Below, in pieces: positions 10,746-22,826 of a stretch of 64,000 nt of DNA. This DNA comes from Bufo bufo. Lineage: Eukaryota; Chordata; Amphibia; Anura; Bufonidae. The first letter of the stretch is position 1, and each line of letters opens with the position of its first letter. The DNA lies in the NCBI RefSeq assembly GCF_905171765.1, contig NC_053393.1:64883371-64947370 (forward strand), given 5' to 3'. The translations under genes were made by a program, and so were the position numbers. Under the pieces are notes generated by a model. It had not been told where the DNA came from. It did no database searches and saw only the letters and a list, made by a program, of their open reading frames with translations.

Positions 10746-11315
10746 TACCACCTGACACTTCCCTCTACAATCCCCCTGTTGCCGAGAACACAATAACGTT
10801 TTTTGAGGGAAGTGTTGGGATGTATTTGCCCCTTCAACCCCACTCACTGTTGGTGACAGTTCAGGAAGGACTGAAGTATACTCTAGCCCTTAGGTACTTA
10901 GACATAACCCATCGCGACCGACACCTCCGACCTGCCCTTCACCGTAATCAAATGTCTTCATCCACAGAATACATCGTCTTCTTCTTTCCGGATCTTGCTC
11001 TGGAACTTTCTTGATCTCCGGTCTGTCAGTGTCGATCTTCAGGTATTAGCCACTCCCAATGTAGTCTTTTCCTGACTCTGGAATGGCTTCACTTCCACAG
11101 TCTCTAGGTCAATCCACGTAGCAACCGTGGACTGGCCTCCTTTCATTTCTGCTGTTAGTGTCAATCTTCAGGTATCAGCTGGTCCCACTGTACTCAGGGA
11201 TAGCTTCACCCTCACAGTCTCCAGGTCGCACCTTCTTTCTGGAGTAAGGTCAACCATGGAATGGCCTCCTGTTATCAACGGCACGACTTTTCTTACGACA
11301 ATTCTTCCATCTTGA
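10746..11315 (-). other. ERV 3' region, not recognised
   Basis: It lies between the Tc1 fragment and the TTAA element and is presumed internal ERV sequence by position. Repeated wording (CAGTGTCGATCTTCAGGTAT at 11023 and a similar block at 11157) shows a duplication of about 130 bp. I see no identifiable protein motif. Confidence 0.35.
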
Positions 11316-11319
11316 TTAA

Positions 11320-13558
11320 CCCCTTAAGGACACAGCCTTATTTCACCTTAAGGACCAGGCCATTTTTTGCAAATCTGACCAGTGTCACTTTAAGTGATGA
11401 TAACTTTAAAACGCTTTGACTTATCCAGGCCATTCTGAGACAGTTTTTTCGTCACATATTGTACTTCATGACACTGTTAAAAAATTCATTTTTATTTATA
11501 AAAAAATACTAAATACATAGTAATACCTCAAAAAATAGTTATTACTTTACATTCCCCATATGTCTACTTCATCACTTGGATCATTTTGGGAATGATATTT
11601 TATTTTTTGGGGATGTTACAAGGCTTAGAAGTTTAGAAGCAAATCTTGAAATTTTTCTGAAATTTTCAAAAACCCAATTTTTAGGGACCAGTTCAGGTCT
11701 AAAGTCACTTTGCGAGGCTTACATAATAGAAACCACCCAAAAATGACCCTATTCTAGAAACTACACCCCTCAAGGTATTCAAAACTGATTTTACAAACGT
11801 CGTTAACCCTTTAGGTGTTCCACAAGAGTTAATCGAAAATAGAGATATAATTTCAAAATGTAACTTTTTTGGCAGATTTTCCATTTTAATAATTTTTTTT
11901 CAGTTGCAAAGCAAGGGTTAACAGCCAAACCAAACTCAATATTTATGGCCCTGATTCTGTATTTTACAGAAACACCCCATATGTGGTGGTAAACCGCTGT
12001 ACGGGCACACGGCAGGGCGCAGAAGGAAAGCCAAGCCATACGGTTTTTGGAAAGCAGGTTTTGCTGGACTGGTTTTTTTAACACCATGTCCCATTTGAAG
12101 CCCCCCTGATGCACCCCTAGAGTAGAAACTCCATAAAAGTGACCCCATCTAAGAAACTACATACCTCAAGGTATTCAAAACTAATATTACAAACGTCGTT
12201 AACCCTTTAGGTGTTCCACAAGAGTTATTGGCAAATGGAGATGAAATTTCAGAATTTAAATGTTTGGGCACATTTTCCATTTTAATCCATTTTTTCCAGT
12301 AACAAAGCAAGGGTTAACAGCCAAACAAAACTCAATATTTATTGTCCAGATTCTGTAGTTTACAGAAACACCCCATATGTGGTCGTAAACTGCTGTACGG
12401 GCACACGGCAGGGCGCAGAAGGAAAGGAATGCCATACGGTTTTTGGAAGGCAGATTTTGCTGGACTGTTTTTTTTTTTACACCAGAGTAGAAACCCCAAA
12501 AAAGTGACCCCATTTTAGAAACTTCGGGATAGGGTGGAAGTTTTTTTGGTACTAGTTTAGGGTACAATGATTTTTGGTTGCTCTATATTACACTTTTTGT
12601 GAGGTAAGATAACAAGAAATAGCTGTTTTGGCACCGTTTTTATTTTTTGTTATTTACAAAATTCATCTGACAGGTTCGATCATGTGGTATTTTTATAGAC
12701 CAGGTTGTCACGGACGCGGCGATACCTAATATGTATACTTTTTTTTATTAAGTTTTACACAATGATTGTAAGGTGATGTAAGGTGACAAAAAATTGTTTA
12801 TTTAGCACAGTTTTTATTTTAAATTTTTTACGGTGTTCATTTCAGGGGTTAGGTCATGTGATATATTTATAGAGCCGGTTGATACGGACGCGGCGATACC
12901 TAATATGTATACTTTCCCCTTCCCCCTATTTTTCACAAATTTTTTTTTTACTTTATTTAGGGAAAATGACGTTTTTGTTTATTTTTACTTGAAACTTAAA
13001 ATTTTGGGGGGGGGGGGGACTTTATTTTTTCAACTTTTTTTTCCACTTAATTTTTTGTCCCACTTTGGGACTTGAACTTTTAGGGGTCTAATCCTTTACA
13101 ATGCATTCCAATACTTCTGTATTGGAATGCATTGGCTGTATGAGTAATACTGTGTGTATTACTCATACAGATTCCGGGGCCTGTGAGATCCAGGGGGCTG
13201 GATCTCACAGGCTCGTCACCGGAAGGCAGCGCAGATGCCTCAGTAAGGCATCGCGCTGCCTTCCATGCCATAGGGTCCCCCGCACAGCCCCATGGGGACC
13301 CGATGGCACCGCCCGCCGCCGCAATAGATAAAAGCCGCAAACCGAAGGTCTAAATTGACCTGCGGTTTGCGGCGATCGCCGACATGGGGGGGGGTCATGG
13401 GACCCCCCCCGGGCATTTAGCTGAAGTGCCTGCTCAATGATTTGAGCAGGCACCGCTGCGCGGCGGTGATCGGAAATACACAGGGCGTACAGGTACGCCC
13501 TGTGTCCTTAAGTACCAGGACATAAGGGCGTAACTGTACGCCCTATGTCCTGTAGAGG
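11320..13558. mobile_element. TTAA-target (piggyBac-like) non-autonomous element
   Basis: A 2.24-kb element between TTAA sites (11316-11319 and 13559-13562). Its termini are CCCCTTAAGGACACAG and the complement of CCTCTACAGGACATAG. It has no transposase. Its interior includes a two-fold repeat of about 380 bp (11790-12170 and 12170-12540, each with GGTAAACCGCTGTACGGGCA-like and AAAGCAAGGGTTAACAGCC blocks). The same family, in the opposite orientation, occurs at 41586-47248. Confidence 0.75.
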
Positions 13559-13562
13559 TTAA

Positions 13563-15280
13563 AGAATCTCTTGTTGAGGAGGTTCTCCCATGGACAGATA
13601 CACAGGTCTTTACAAGGCAGGTCAGAATTTCTGAGTAAGAGGTGATGTCATAGTACCTAAATTCTAACTGTGGGAAAGAATAGTTCACTGACATTCAGTC
13701 CAACCCTTACGAACTTCACTGTTCTTGGGGTTAAAGTGGCAAATAGACTGGAAAAAAAGGAGGCCTGTCCCTAGTGGATCTACTCTCTTCCCCATTCAAA
13801 CACAAACAGGTCTTCATCCCTCCCCCACTCAACACCGCCAACCTAAAATGACAATAACATACTCACTACAAATATGACATTATGGGTTTTCAGGACCAGG
13901 TAGAAATCCTGTCCTGAACACCCACGACCATACATATGAGTCCTACGTTTCCGGGCCTCTCGAAAGTTAGACCCCGAACCTTCTCCTTCGCTGTTTCATG
14001 TCCATGAGGTACCTGGCTTCAGGACTTTATTGGAGTTACGTCCTGAGCCCCCTCCTCTGGTTAGCTCTGTAAAGTTCTGTATGGTTCTGGTGTAATTGGT
14101 CAGCAAGTCCCTTGACCCTCCGGATAACCAGAACCAGAAGAACTAACACCGGGTGTATCAAGAGATTAAACAAACTCTCCCATCCGAACACCTCCAAGTC
14201 TTTCTCCAAAGCATGGGAAATCCCCGTTATCTTCTTAATTCTCTGTCTCTTGAAGATCTTCTGAGCGGAAGTCTAACAGGAGTCGCTGGAGCTGACTTAG
14301 TTGGATCCTCTGGAGCCTCATAAGGGTGTTAGGGCGGACATCAGGTCTCTTCTGGCGTCATCTGGATTTCCTTCTGCTCCATAGTAAACACACCTACGAC
14401 AGAAGAAAATGCCATGCGTTCCTGGGGGATTTCTCCCCTCACAGCGCAATTAATTGCCAAATACCAGCACCAATGCCTTTGACCCATGAGTAGAGAAAGG
14501 CATTGGGCTGACCTTCATCTAACAGGACCCCTCGTTATCCTAACACTGGTGTGTGTGAACACCCAATTATCAGAGGATCTTGTCCTCTGCTTCACATTCC
14601 TCTGCACCAACAGATAAGGATGGCCACCCTAATAGGTTAAGATATCCAAGGAGAGCTGCGGATGAAGCACCATCTTTTCCTTGATGGCACGGTATCCCTG
14701 TCCTACTCATGTGTACTCAGGCTGATTTCCCCATCATTCTGTCTTGTGGAGGCCAGCAGAATCCATGGCATAAGTCCTGCCTAGACTCTTCAGGACTCCA
14801 CAACACACAAACACCGGTCACACTCTGCTGCCAATCACTCTGCGTCCAATCCCCATCAGAGCCGTGTTACCTGATAGGACTAGAAAGTAAGTGCGCAGTG
14901 CAGCATTACACCAATGTTGTCTGTCCGCCCCAGTATAACACAGCCCTACCGAAAATCTGGAGAAAAACAGTGTTACCCATATCGATCTGAGACCTTAGTT
15001 GCACATCGTGACATCCCACTAAACCGTGTATCAATGTCACCCGTTCCGCAAACCAACAACTTTCTAAATCCACAGTATAACACAGTTCTACTCAAAGGGG
15101 ACACAAGAATAAATCAAAAACAGCAGCGACTGGACTCACAGCAGGGAATGTAAACTACTAAATCAGCAGGGTGAAACACATTCGTAAACAAGGACTACCG
15201 CAATCAACATAAAAAACAATATACAAACAGTTAACAAAACATAGTAGAGGATTCAGCTCTCAGAGGAGGGTTTGTTTCTG
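13563..15280 (-). pseudogene. probable ERV env remnant
   Basis: It sits downstream of gag on the minus strand, the expected env position, with no long open frame. One frame carries a helical, charged stretch and then a hydrophobic segment (LIHPVLVLLVLVIRR, about 14115-14165) followed by a basic, Gln-rich tail, which looks like a transmembrane anchor plus cytoplasmic tail. Upstream fragments have scattered Cys and Trp, compatible with an envelope ectodomain. I do not recognise a family-specific motif, so the assignment rests mainly on position and the anchor-like segment. Confidence 0.35.
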
Positions 15281-15299
15281 TTGTGGGGGTATAAATCAT

Positions 15300-18200
15300 T
15301 TGGCTAATGTTTGTTCCTCAAGGAGATTCAGAGAGTTTTCTGAGGGTAATAAAGAAACAAAAAGAAAAAAACCCTCTAAAAACTTTCCATTTGCTACTAT
15401 TGGCAAGGTTGATGCGGAAATTGAAGGTTTGCCGTTTGCTTGTAGTTCCCATTTTGTCCTACCTGCCAGGGTGGCGCTAGATAGCAAGAACATTGTGAGA
15501 TTTTTGTAGATAGTGGAGCAGCTGTCAATCTCATTGATAATCAATTTGCTATAACACATGGTTTCCAGGTATGCACTTTGGAAAAGGATATACCTGTTTT
15601 TGCTATCGATTCCGCTCCACTTTCTCAAAAATCGTTAAAGGGCATAGTTCACAATATCTGTTTGACTGTGGGTGATGCTCATGTTGAGGATATGTCATGT
15701 TTCGTCCTAAGCGGATTACCTACTCCTCTAGTGTTGGGGCTACCCTGGCTCACTAAACATAACCCCACCATTGATTGGCAAGCAAGGCAAATAAATGGTT
15801 GGAGTGACTTTCGCAGAGAGAATTGCCTCACGGTGTCTCTTTCAGAGGATTCTACAAAGACTGTACCATCTTTTCTCTTAGAATTTTCGGATGTGTTTTC
15901 CGAGAGTAGTGTCCAGTAGCTGCCCCCTCCCCGGGAGTACGATTGCCCTATTAATCTCATCCCAGGCGCCAAGCTGCCAAAATCACGATTATACAATCTC
16001 TCCCAACCTGAAAGAGTCGCTATGCGTACTTATATCTCTGAGAGCCTGAGAAAGGGACACATCCGACCCTCGAAGTCACCTGTTGCCATTGTTTTTTTTT
16101 TTGTTAAGAAAAAAGATGGTTCTTTAAGACCTTGTCTGGATTTCAGGGAGCTGAACTGTATCACAATTCGTGACCCATATCCGCTTCCTCTGATCCCGGA
16201 CCTGTTTAACCAGATTGTTGGGGCTAAAGTTTTTTCTAAATTGGATTTAAGAGGGACATACAACCTAGTCAGGATCAGGGAAGGGGACGAATGGAAGATG
16301 GCCTTCAATACCCCTGAGGGTCATTTCGAAAATTTGGTTATGCCCTTTGGTTTGATGAATGCTCCGGCCGTCTTCCAACATTTTGTGAACAGCATTTTTT
16401 ATCATTTAATGGGGAAATTTGTACTGGTGTATCTAGATGACATTTAGATTTTTTCTCCTGATTTCAAAACTCATAGGGACCACCTACGTCAGGTCTTGAT
16501 CATTCTGCGGGAGAATAAATTGTACGCTAAACTGGAAAAATGTGTGTTTGCTGTTCCGGAGATTCAATTTCTTGGTTTTCTTCTCTCCGCTTCTGGTTTT
16601 TGCATGGACCCTGAGAAGGTCTGCGCTGTGCTTGATTGGGAGCTTCCTGAGAATCAGAAGGCGCTGATGCTGTTTTTGGGTTTTGCCAATTATTACAGAA
16701 AGTTCATTTTGAATTATTCCTCTGTTGTTAAGCCACTCACTGATATGACTAAAAAGGGGCTAGATTTTTCCTCCTGGTCGGTAGATGCGATTAAGGCCTT
16801 TTCTAGTATCAAAGAGAGTTTTGCTTCCGCTCCCATTTTGGTACAACCTGATGTCTCTCTACCTTTTATTGTTGAGGTGGACGCTTCTGAGGTGGATGTG
16901 GGTGTGGTCTTATCTCAGGGTCCCTCTCCTGCCAAATGGTGACCGTGTGCCTTTTTCTCAAGGAAACTCTCCTCCGCAGAGAGAAATTACGATGTGGGAG
17001 ATAGGGAGTTGTTGGCCATCAAATTAGCTTTGAGGAATGGCCCAATGGCTAGAGGGAGCCAGACACCCTATTACCGTGTTTACCGACCATAAAAATCTGG
17101 ACTACTTGGAATCAGCCAAGCGTCTGAACCCGAGACAGGCCAGATGGTCTTTGTTCTTTTCTAGGTTTAATTTTGTTGTCACGTTCCGCCCTGGGGTTAA
17201 AAATGTGAAGGCTGATGCCCTGTCACGTTGTTTTCCTGGAGGGGGGAACTTTGAAGACCCGGGTGGTCGTCTCTGCTCTTTATCCGGATTTGGAGGCAGA
17301 GGTTCAGGCAGCCCAGGAAGAGGCTCCTGATCGTTGTCCTCCTGGGAGGTTGTTTGTACCTCTCGCCTTACGACACAAGGTTTTTAAGGAGCACCACGAT
17401 ACTGTCCTTGCTGGGCACTCGGGAGTAGAGCCAAAGTGGATCTCATTGCTTCGAGATTCCGGTGGCCGGCTCTTCGTAAGACGGTTGAGGGTTTTGTGGC
17501 AGCCTGCGAGACCTATGCTCGTGCCAAGGTCCCTCATTCACGGCCATCGGGTTCTCTCCTCCCGTTACACATTCCTTCCCGTCCTTGGACGCATCTGTCC
17601 ATGGACTTCATTACGGACCTGCCTCGTTCCTCGGGGAAGACTGTGATTCTGGTAGTAGTGGACCGTTTTAGCAAAATGGCGCATTTCATTCCCTTTCCGT
17701 TACCCAATGCTAAGACGCTGGCGCAAGCATTTGTTGATCACATTGTCAAATTGCATGGCATTCCTTCAGACATCGTTTCTAATAGGGGCACGCAATTTGT
17801 TTCCAGATTCTGGAAGGCCTTCTGTTCTCGCTTGGGGGTTCGGTTGTCGTTCTCTTCTGCTTTTCACCCGCAGTTGAATGGTCAGACTGAATGCGTCAAT
17901 CAGAATCTGAAGACATATCTGCGCTGTTTTGTGGCAGAGAATCAGGAGGATTGGTGTTCTTTTTTGTCCCTTGCTGAGTTTGCTTTAAATAACCGTCGCC
18001 AGGAGTCCTCTGATAAGTCACCATTTTTTGGTGCATATGGGCTTTATCCACAGTTTGGGACATTCTCTGGAGAGGGGTCTTCTAGTTTACCTGATGAGGA
18101 GAGATTTTCCTCGTCTTTGTCATTTATTTGGCAAAAGATTCAGGGTAATCTGAAGAGGATGAGTGAGAGATATAAGCGTGTGGCGGATAAGAGACGTGTG

Positions 18201-19345
18201 CCTGGTCCGGACCTGAATGTGGGTGATCTGGTGTGGTTGTCTACAAAGAATATCAAACTGAAGGTTCCCTCCTGGAAGTTGGGTCCTAAGTTTATTGGGC
18301 CTTACAAGATCTTGTCCGTCATCAATCCCGTTGCTGTCACGGCTGTATGTGAGCAACAAGAGTATACACAGTAAAAAGAGCTACTGACCGGACCCAAACT
18401 AGGGAGGATAAAGGGTGACCCCTGTCAGACCCTCAAAGCTCTCCCTATGCTGCTAAAGCACATGCCCGGATCCAAATGGCGGAACGAGGCATGCCCGCGT
18501 ACCTAAGACTGATGACCACCGTAACCCCTACAATAGTGGAAGGGGCACGGCCACCGGTGCCCTGCTCAGTATATGGAGGGAACCGTGGCCACCTCAGATC
18601 CAGTCAGAAAATAACCAGGTACACAACAATGTCTGCACACTTAGCTGAAGGAGCTGCAGCCGCAGAGAAGACGGATACAAGGACAGCTGGCAATATCCGG
18701 AGTGCTTGCTGCAGCAGAACACAGGTCCAGTGAACTGATAGCTTACAAGTGAAGATACTCAAGCAAGAGCTACAACTGAAATGAGAAATATAATCCACGC
18801 CCTACAATAGAAGGAGGGGTGATTTAAAGGCAGGGAAATCAAACGCAGGAGGAACAGCTGGGAGGAAGGAAACAGAAAGTAAAGACTTCATCACAGGGGC
18901 GGAGAAACAGAGCAGTGAGAACTCCTCCAAGCTCTAGTAGTGACATCATCACAGGGGTGGTGAAACAGAGCTGTGAGAACGTCTCAAAGCTCGGGTAGTG
19001 ACAGTTGCCTTCCGTCTTGATCTTCCTCAGACTTGGAAGATCCATAATCTTTTTCACAGGTCCCTATTAAAACCTTATGTCCAACCCACTGTACCCTCCT
19101 CTTTGCCTCCTCCTCCGATTGTTGTTGATGGTAATCTTGAATTTCAGGTCTCTAGGATTGTGGATTCTCGCATTATCCGCAGTTCTCTCCAGTACCTCGT
19201 TCATTGGGAGGGTTATGGTCCTGAGGAGAGGATGTGGGTCCCACTCGTCTCATCAGGGCTTTCCATAGGTCCCATCCTGAGAAGGTGGGCTCTGAGTGTC
19301 CGGAGTCCACTCGTAGAGGGAGGGGTACTGTCACCGCCTGCTGTC
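15300..19345 (+). pseudogene. pol: gypsy Pol: protease, RT, RNase H, integrase, chromodomain
   Basis: Domains in order: protease with VDSGAAVNLID (about 15507-15539); reverse transcriptase 16000-16560 ([36 protein letters not shown]); RNase H about 16830-17230 ([32 protein letters not shown]); integrase zinc region (17385-17510) and core (MDFITDLPRSSGKTV; HPQLNGQTECVNQNLK); and a chromodomain (YLVHWEGYGPEERMW, 19191-19235). Breaks: frameshift near 15509, a stop at 15917-15919, a stop directly after the RT catalytic YLDDI (16445-16447), frameshifts near 16940 and 17440, and the solo LTR. The integrase signature reads VSNRGTQF where SDRG is usual, so the second catalytic Asp is Asn, and the second Cys of the zinc region is Tyr (CETYARAKV). 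Confidence 0.9.
18335..19003 (-). repeat. solo LTR inserted in gypsy integrase
   Basis: A 669-bp LTR (TGTCACGG...GTAGTGACA on the plus strand) flanked by a perfect 5-bp duplication GTTGC (18330-18334, 19004-19008). It is the reverse complement of the family at 44347-44998. It interrupts the pol frame between the integrase and the chromodomain; the flanking codons are contiguous if the LTR and one duplication are ignored. Confidence 0.9.
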
Positions 19346-19857
19346 TGAGAAGGTCTGGCAGACGTTCTTCTGTACCTCTTGCATGATGTTCTTTGTTTTG
19401 GTTTTACTTTGTCATCTCCTTTCCTTCTCCCAGCTGTCACCTATTTACACTAATTGCCTCCCTTTATATTCCCTCCCATACTGCCTCACTTTGTGGTTTA
19501 TACTACTTCCTGTATTGAAGTGTTCACTGCTGGAGACTTCTGTTCCTGCTTGTTCAGATAAGTCCTTTCATGTATTGTGTTTCCTTGCTGGCTTGATTCT
19601 AGGTGACCCTGACTCCCTCCGTATTAAGTGCAGGGAGCCGGTGGTCGTGTCCCCTCACTATTATAGGGTTTTCAGGTGTCACACAGTCTAGGTACGAGGG
19701 CATGCAATCGTCTACCTCTGAGACCCTTGTATGTGCTTAGCAGTCAGGGTGAGCTCTTAGGGTTTTACAGGGGTCACCTTTATGCTCCTTAGTTTGGGAT
19801 CAAGCCAGTCGGATGTTTATCCATAACTTCTAGCTATCTGCAACATCATCCGTGACA
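19329..19857 (+). repeat. 3' LTR of the chromodomain gypsy element
   Basis: A 529-bp LTR starting TGTCACCGCC directly after a purine-rich tract (AGAGGGAGGGGTA, 19313-19327, the likely polypurine tract) and ending CATCCGTGACA. It is a different family from the two solo LTRs, although the TGTCA...TGACA ends are shared. Confidence 0.8.
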
Positions 19858-20956
19858 CCAGCACATGCAAAACATCTGATGTTTGCCCTGCATGGCTTAG
19901 GTCTGTCTACACTGCAGTCGTGCTCCATTCTCCTGAACTTTTCCATCCTCAGGGATGCACTCTTTACAATATTTCTTTTTCCCAAAGTCAGGGAAAAATC
20001 TCAGTTAGTCTGGACAGGCTAAAATTTTGGGAGATTTGGCCTTTCACAGAGTAATCTCCCCCCTTTTTGCCCTGGACAGGGCAAAATGTTTGGAGATTCT
20101 GGCCCTGACTTTAAGGGAAAAAAAAGTGCCGGCACCTTTTTCAATTTTTTTTTGATGACCTGTTGCATGCCAGTCATTAGCTGAGATCTTATAGCAACCT
20201 CATCCTTCAATTTGTCTACCATCACGTTAGTAGAGGCAGCCTGTTCCTTGAAGGCCTTGATCTCAGCATATGACTGAGTCAACTGAACCTCAATTTCCTC
20301 CTTCTGACTCCGCAGCTCTACTAACTGTGACTGTATTCTAGCCACAATGAAATAAAGAGTCCAATAGGTCGGCACTGCAAGTAAGTAGTTTGTGGTGCTC
20401 GCATCCTAGGATTGGCATCCCACAGAACAAGAACAGAAAGGACCGGCACTCACTGAAGTTGTCTGCAAATTCCACGTTTATTGCCACATAATCCATAAAG
20501 GTGGAATTTGCAGACAACTTCAGTGAGTGCCGATCCTTTCTGTTCTTGTATTCTAGCCACCTGCATGTCTCGGTCAACGGTAGACTGTACATTCTCTACC
20601 AGCTGTGCCCGCAATGCCGAAATCTGGTTCGAATTACTGGCACAGCACTGGCAATGAATGGTCGGAGGAATTGTCTCTGTTGACCGAGACACCAGTGCAA
20701 CACGCTTTGGCTAGCAGATGCTGACCTCAAATGTATGAACAAGTTTGGCCAGCATCTGAAGCCGTTTGGTTGTGTTATTCAATACTGTCCTTTTGTTAAC
20801 ACATAGCTTGTCATAACTACAAGCCTGTGCTAACAAATTGCACCACAGCATTTCTTCTGACTTGTAAGTGGTGAGGAGGTTGGGGTTAAATGTACTATGT
20901 TTTGCTAGGTGTTGCAGTGCTAAGAAGTCCATACTTACGTTTTGTTGAGAGGCCAT
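19858..20956 (-). pseudogene. gag: ERV Gag remnant with coiled coil
   Basis: From ATG 20956 the minus-strand frame gives about 80 residues (start MASQQNVSMDFLALQHL), then a single in-frame TAG (20711-20713), then continues in the same frame through QISALRAQLVENVQ and, after a 202-bp palindromic insert, QSQLVELRSQKEEIEVQL. The Leu/Gln/Glu-rich heptads suggest a coiled coil of roughly 100 residues. In another frame near the left edge the sequence RCFACAG (about 19860-19885) looks like the first half of a CCHC zinc knuckle, cut by the gypsy LTR. I do not recognise the Gag family; coiled-coil Gags are known from several retroviral lineages. Confidence 0.55.
20346..20547. mobile_element. palindromic PLE-derived insert
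   Basis: A 202-bp insert with a near-perfect inverted repeat (arms about 50 bp at 20425-20478 and 20500-20548, loop including TTTATTGCCACATAATCC). The arms contain GACCGGCACTCACTGAAG, the kind of sequence found at ends of vertebrate Penelope-like elements. A 13-bp direct duplication GTATTCTAGCCAC (20333-20345, 20548-20560) flanks it, so it is a true insertion into the Gag frame. Confidence 0.75.
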
Positions 20957-21357
20957 CTTCTCTGGAGCTCACTTTTCCTGTCCTTGTTGCTGTGTGGAGG
21001 AGGTCCTCTAGTACCAGGAACGCCTTCTCCCGACCAGCCGGACTTCTTCTGTTCAGCTCCAACGGCGATGGTTCTCTCACAGTGACAGTATGCAACGACT
21101 TCTTCAGTGGATGCTTGCAAGTGTTCAGTGGGCATGTAAGGCAATCAGAAAATCGTTACTACACAAAAAATCTAAACATTTAGATTCTCTGCTGTAGATT
21201 TTGGTCTGCGTTTAGCTCCGATTGAAAAATCGCGTTATCTGTCCGAACTATCATGCCCTGGACGCTCAGAAACCACTGACTGCGTCACTCTTGCCTGACT
21301 AGTTCACAGAGTAAGCGAATATCTTCCAAAGCCCAACACAGACACAAATTCCTAGCA

Positions 21358-21375
21358 GTGGGCTTGGCTCGCCAA
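21358..21375 (-). promoter_or_regulatory. probable primer-binding site
   Basis: On the minus strand TTGGCGAGCCAAGCCCAC begins directly after the LTR end (CTTTAACA). Position and the leading TGG fit a tRNA primer-binding site; I cannot name the tRNA. Confidence 0.45.
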
Positions 21376-22826
21376 TGTTAAAGTGAATATTAATTATTGA
21401 TATTTTGCGCTAATATCAGTAATTAATATTCATAAATAGGAGTGAGTCGTCTATTGATGACTACGCCTATTTATTCCTTAAAAGAAACTATGTGCGTTCA
21501 CTATGTTATAAACTACGGCGCCTGACTATACACTGTATGTTGAACAATAAAGTATATTTATTAAAACAAATACAAGTCTACAGTCTACTATTGCTGGACA
21601 CATAAATATATATACTCATAATCGCACACAGTAATACAAAATCAATACTACAACACAGCAATAATATATTATAACACTATAATAATACACCTAACTACAC
21701 TAAACACAATACAATACACAATTACATGTCCACCCCACAAACTATCTAAATTGCACACTTACATACACACGTAAATAACAGCAGCTCCCACCCACCTGAC
21801 TACACACTGTCCCTACGGTTATATGGCACTGCAAGGGTTAATACATGCAGGCCATGGATATAATACAGGGAACACAATGCAGGCCAGGGGTGAACAGGGG
21901 TAAATGAAGGCAGGGTACCTCAGGGGTTAATATTGGTGGCAGCTGTAAAGAGGTTACTGCAATGCTGACACAGGGTACGTGGCACTGCAATGCAGGAGGG
22001 AAAGGGTTAATAGGATATGTGTGGGTGGCACTGCAGGGAAAGCAGGACAGGGATACCACACAATATAAGGTAGGGGTATTGCAGGGGTTAGTGGGATCAG
22101 GGCAGCAGGGGTATCTAGGTCTATGGCAGGGGCAGTTCAGGAGGGGTTAAATTGCAAGGATACAGGGCAGTAGGGGTTAATGGCAAGGATGCAGGGCAGT
22201 AGGGGTTAATAGAAAGGATGCAGGGCAGAGGGTGTTAATGGCAAGGATGCAGGGCAGTAGGGTATAATGGCAAGGATGAAGGGCATAGGGGTTAATGATA
22301 CTTAGCCCATATGCCTCGGCTGCTTGGTCCATCCTCCTCCCTTCCTGCTTTTCTCTTTCCTTCCACTCCTCTCCTGAGCGCTGTCTGAACTCTCCTTCTG
22401 GGCCTAGTCGGGTTCTCTCCTTCTGAGCGCTGAGTGAGCTTTTCCTACTGGGGCTGCTGGGGTTAACTGCTTTTGAGCGTAGTGCTACCGGGTTATTTAA
22501 ACCCAGCCGCGCTCACTCCCGACTTCCCGCGCTGCAGCCAAGTCCACGTTGGCTGGCGCGGTGATATGACATCACTGCACCAGCCAGCGCGTCCTGCCGC
22601 GCGCTTCCAGGCAGGGGATGATTTGAATCGCCCGCCTGTGAAGCTCCCGCATACCTCTGGCGCTGTAATTACAGCGCCGGAGGTATGTGACTCACAGGGG
22701 CAGAGGAATTCTTCTCCATAAAAACCTTCAGAACACACCTGGCAGACCTATAGTTGCCTCTACAGAATCCTTACTGTCACCTCTCTCCATATATCTGGTC
22801 CGGATACTCTCCCCCCTCATAAAAAT
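21376..22826 (-). repeat. 5' LTR of the endogenous retrovirus
   Basis: This copy is about 1.45 kb, unusually long. The part 21376-21843 matches the left LTR; 21843-22826 (U3 on the minus strand) has no partner in the window because the other copy is truncated. A minus-strand AATAAA occurs near 21556. U3 contains a 27-bp tandem array (22150-22300). The right edge is a best guess; it lies next to the hAT target duplication at 22827. Confidence 0.6.
22150..22300. repeat. 27-bp minisatellite in LTR U3
   Basis: About five copies of a unit containing AAGGATGCAGGGCAGTAGGG, with small substitutions. Confidence 0.8.

Larger units (their letters stand above)
15285..19857 (+). mobile_element. chromodomain Ty3/gypsy retrotransposon, 5'-truncated
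   Basis: It runs from the end of gag/protease to a 3' LTR. The 5' LTR and gag are missing; the left junction near 15285 is not a clean LTR end. On the right its LTR abuts ERV gag at the nucleocapsid zinc-knuckle region. It carries a foreign solo LTR at 18335-19003. Confidence 0.85.
8856..22826 (-). mobile_element. endogenous retrovirus, heavily disrupted
   Basis: A minus-strand ERV with a 5' LTR (21376 to about 22826), a gag remnant (20956-19858), a probable env remnant (within 13563-15280) and part of the 3' LTR (8856-9743). It is inserted into PLE coding sequence. The right LTR edge is uncertain because a hAT inserted beside it and no matching target duplication is visible. No reverse transcriptase of this element remains: a gypsy element occupies the place where pol would be, and the true pol is deleted. 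Confidence 0.65.

Noticed and set aside
8856..22826. Reading the gypsy pol at 15300-19345 as the ERV pol
   Set aside because: It is on the opposite strand, has its own LTR and a chromodomain, so it is a separate insertion.
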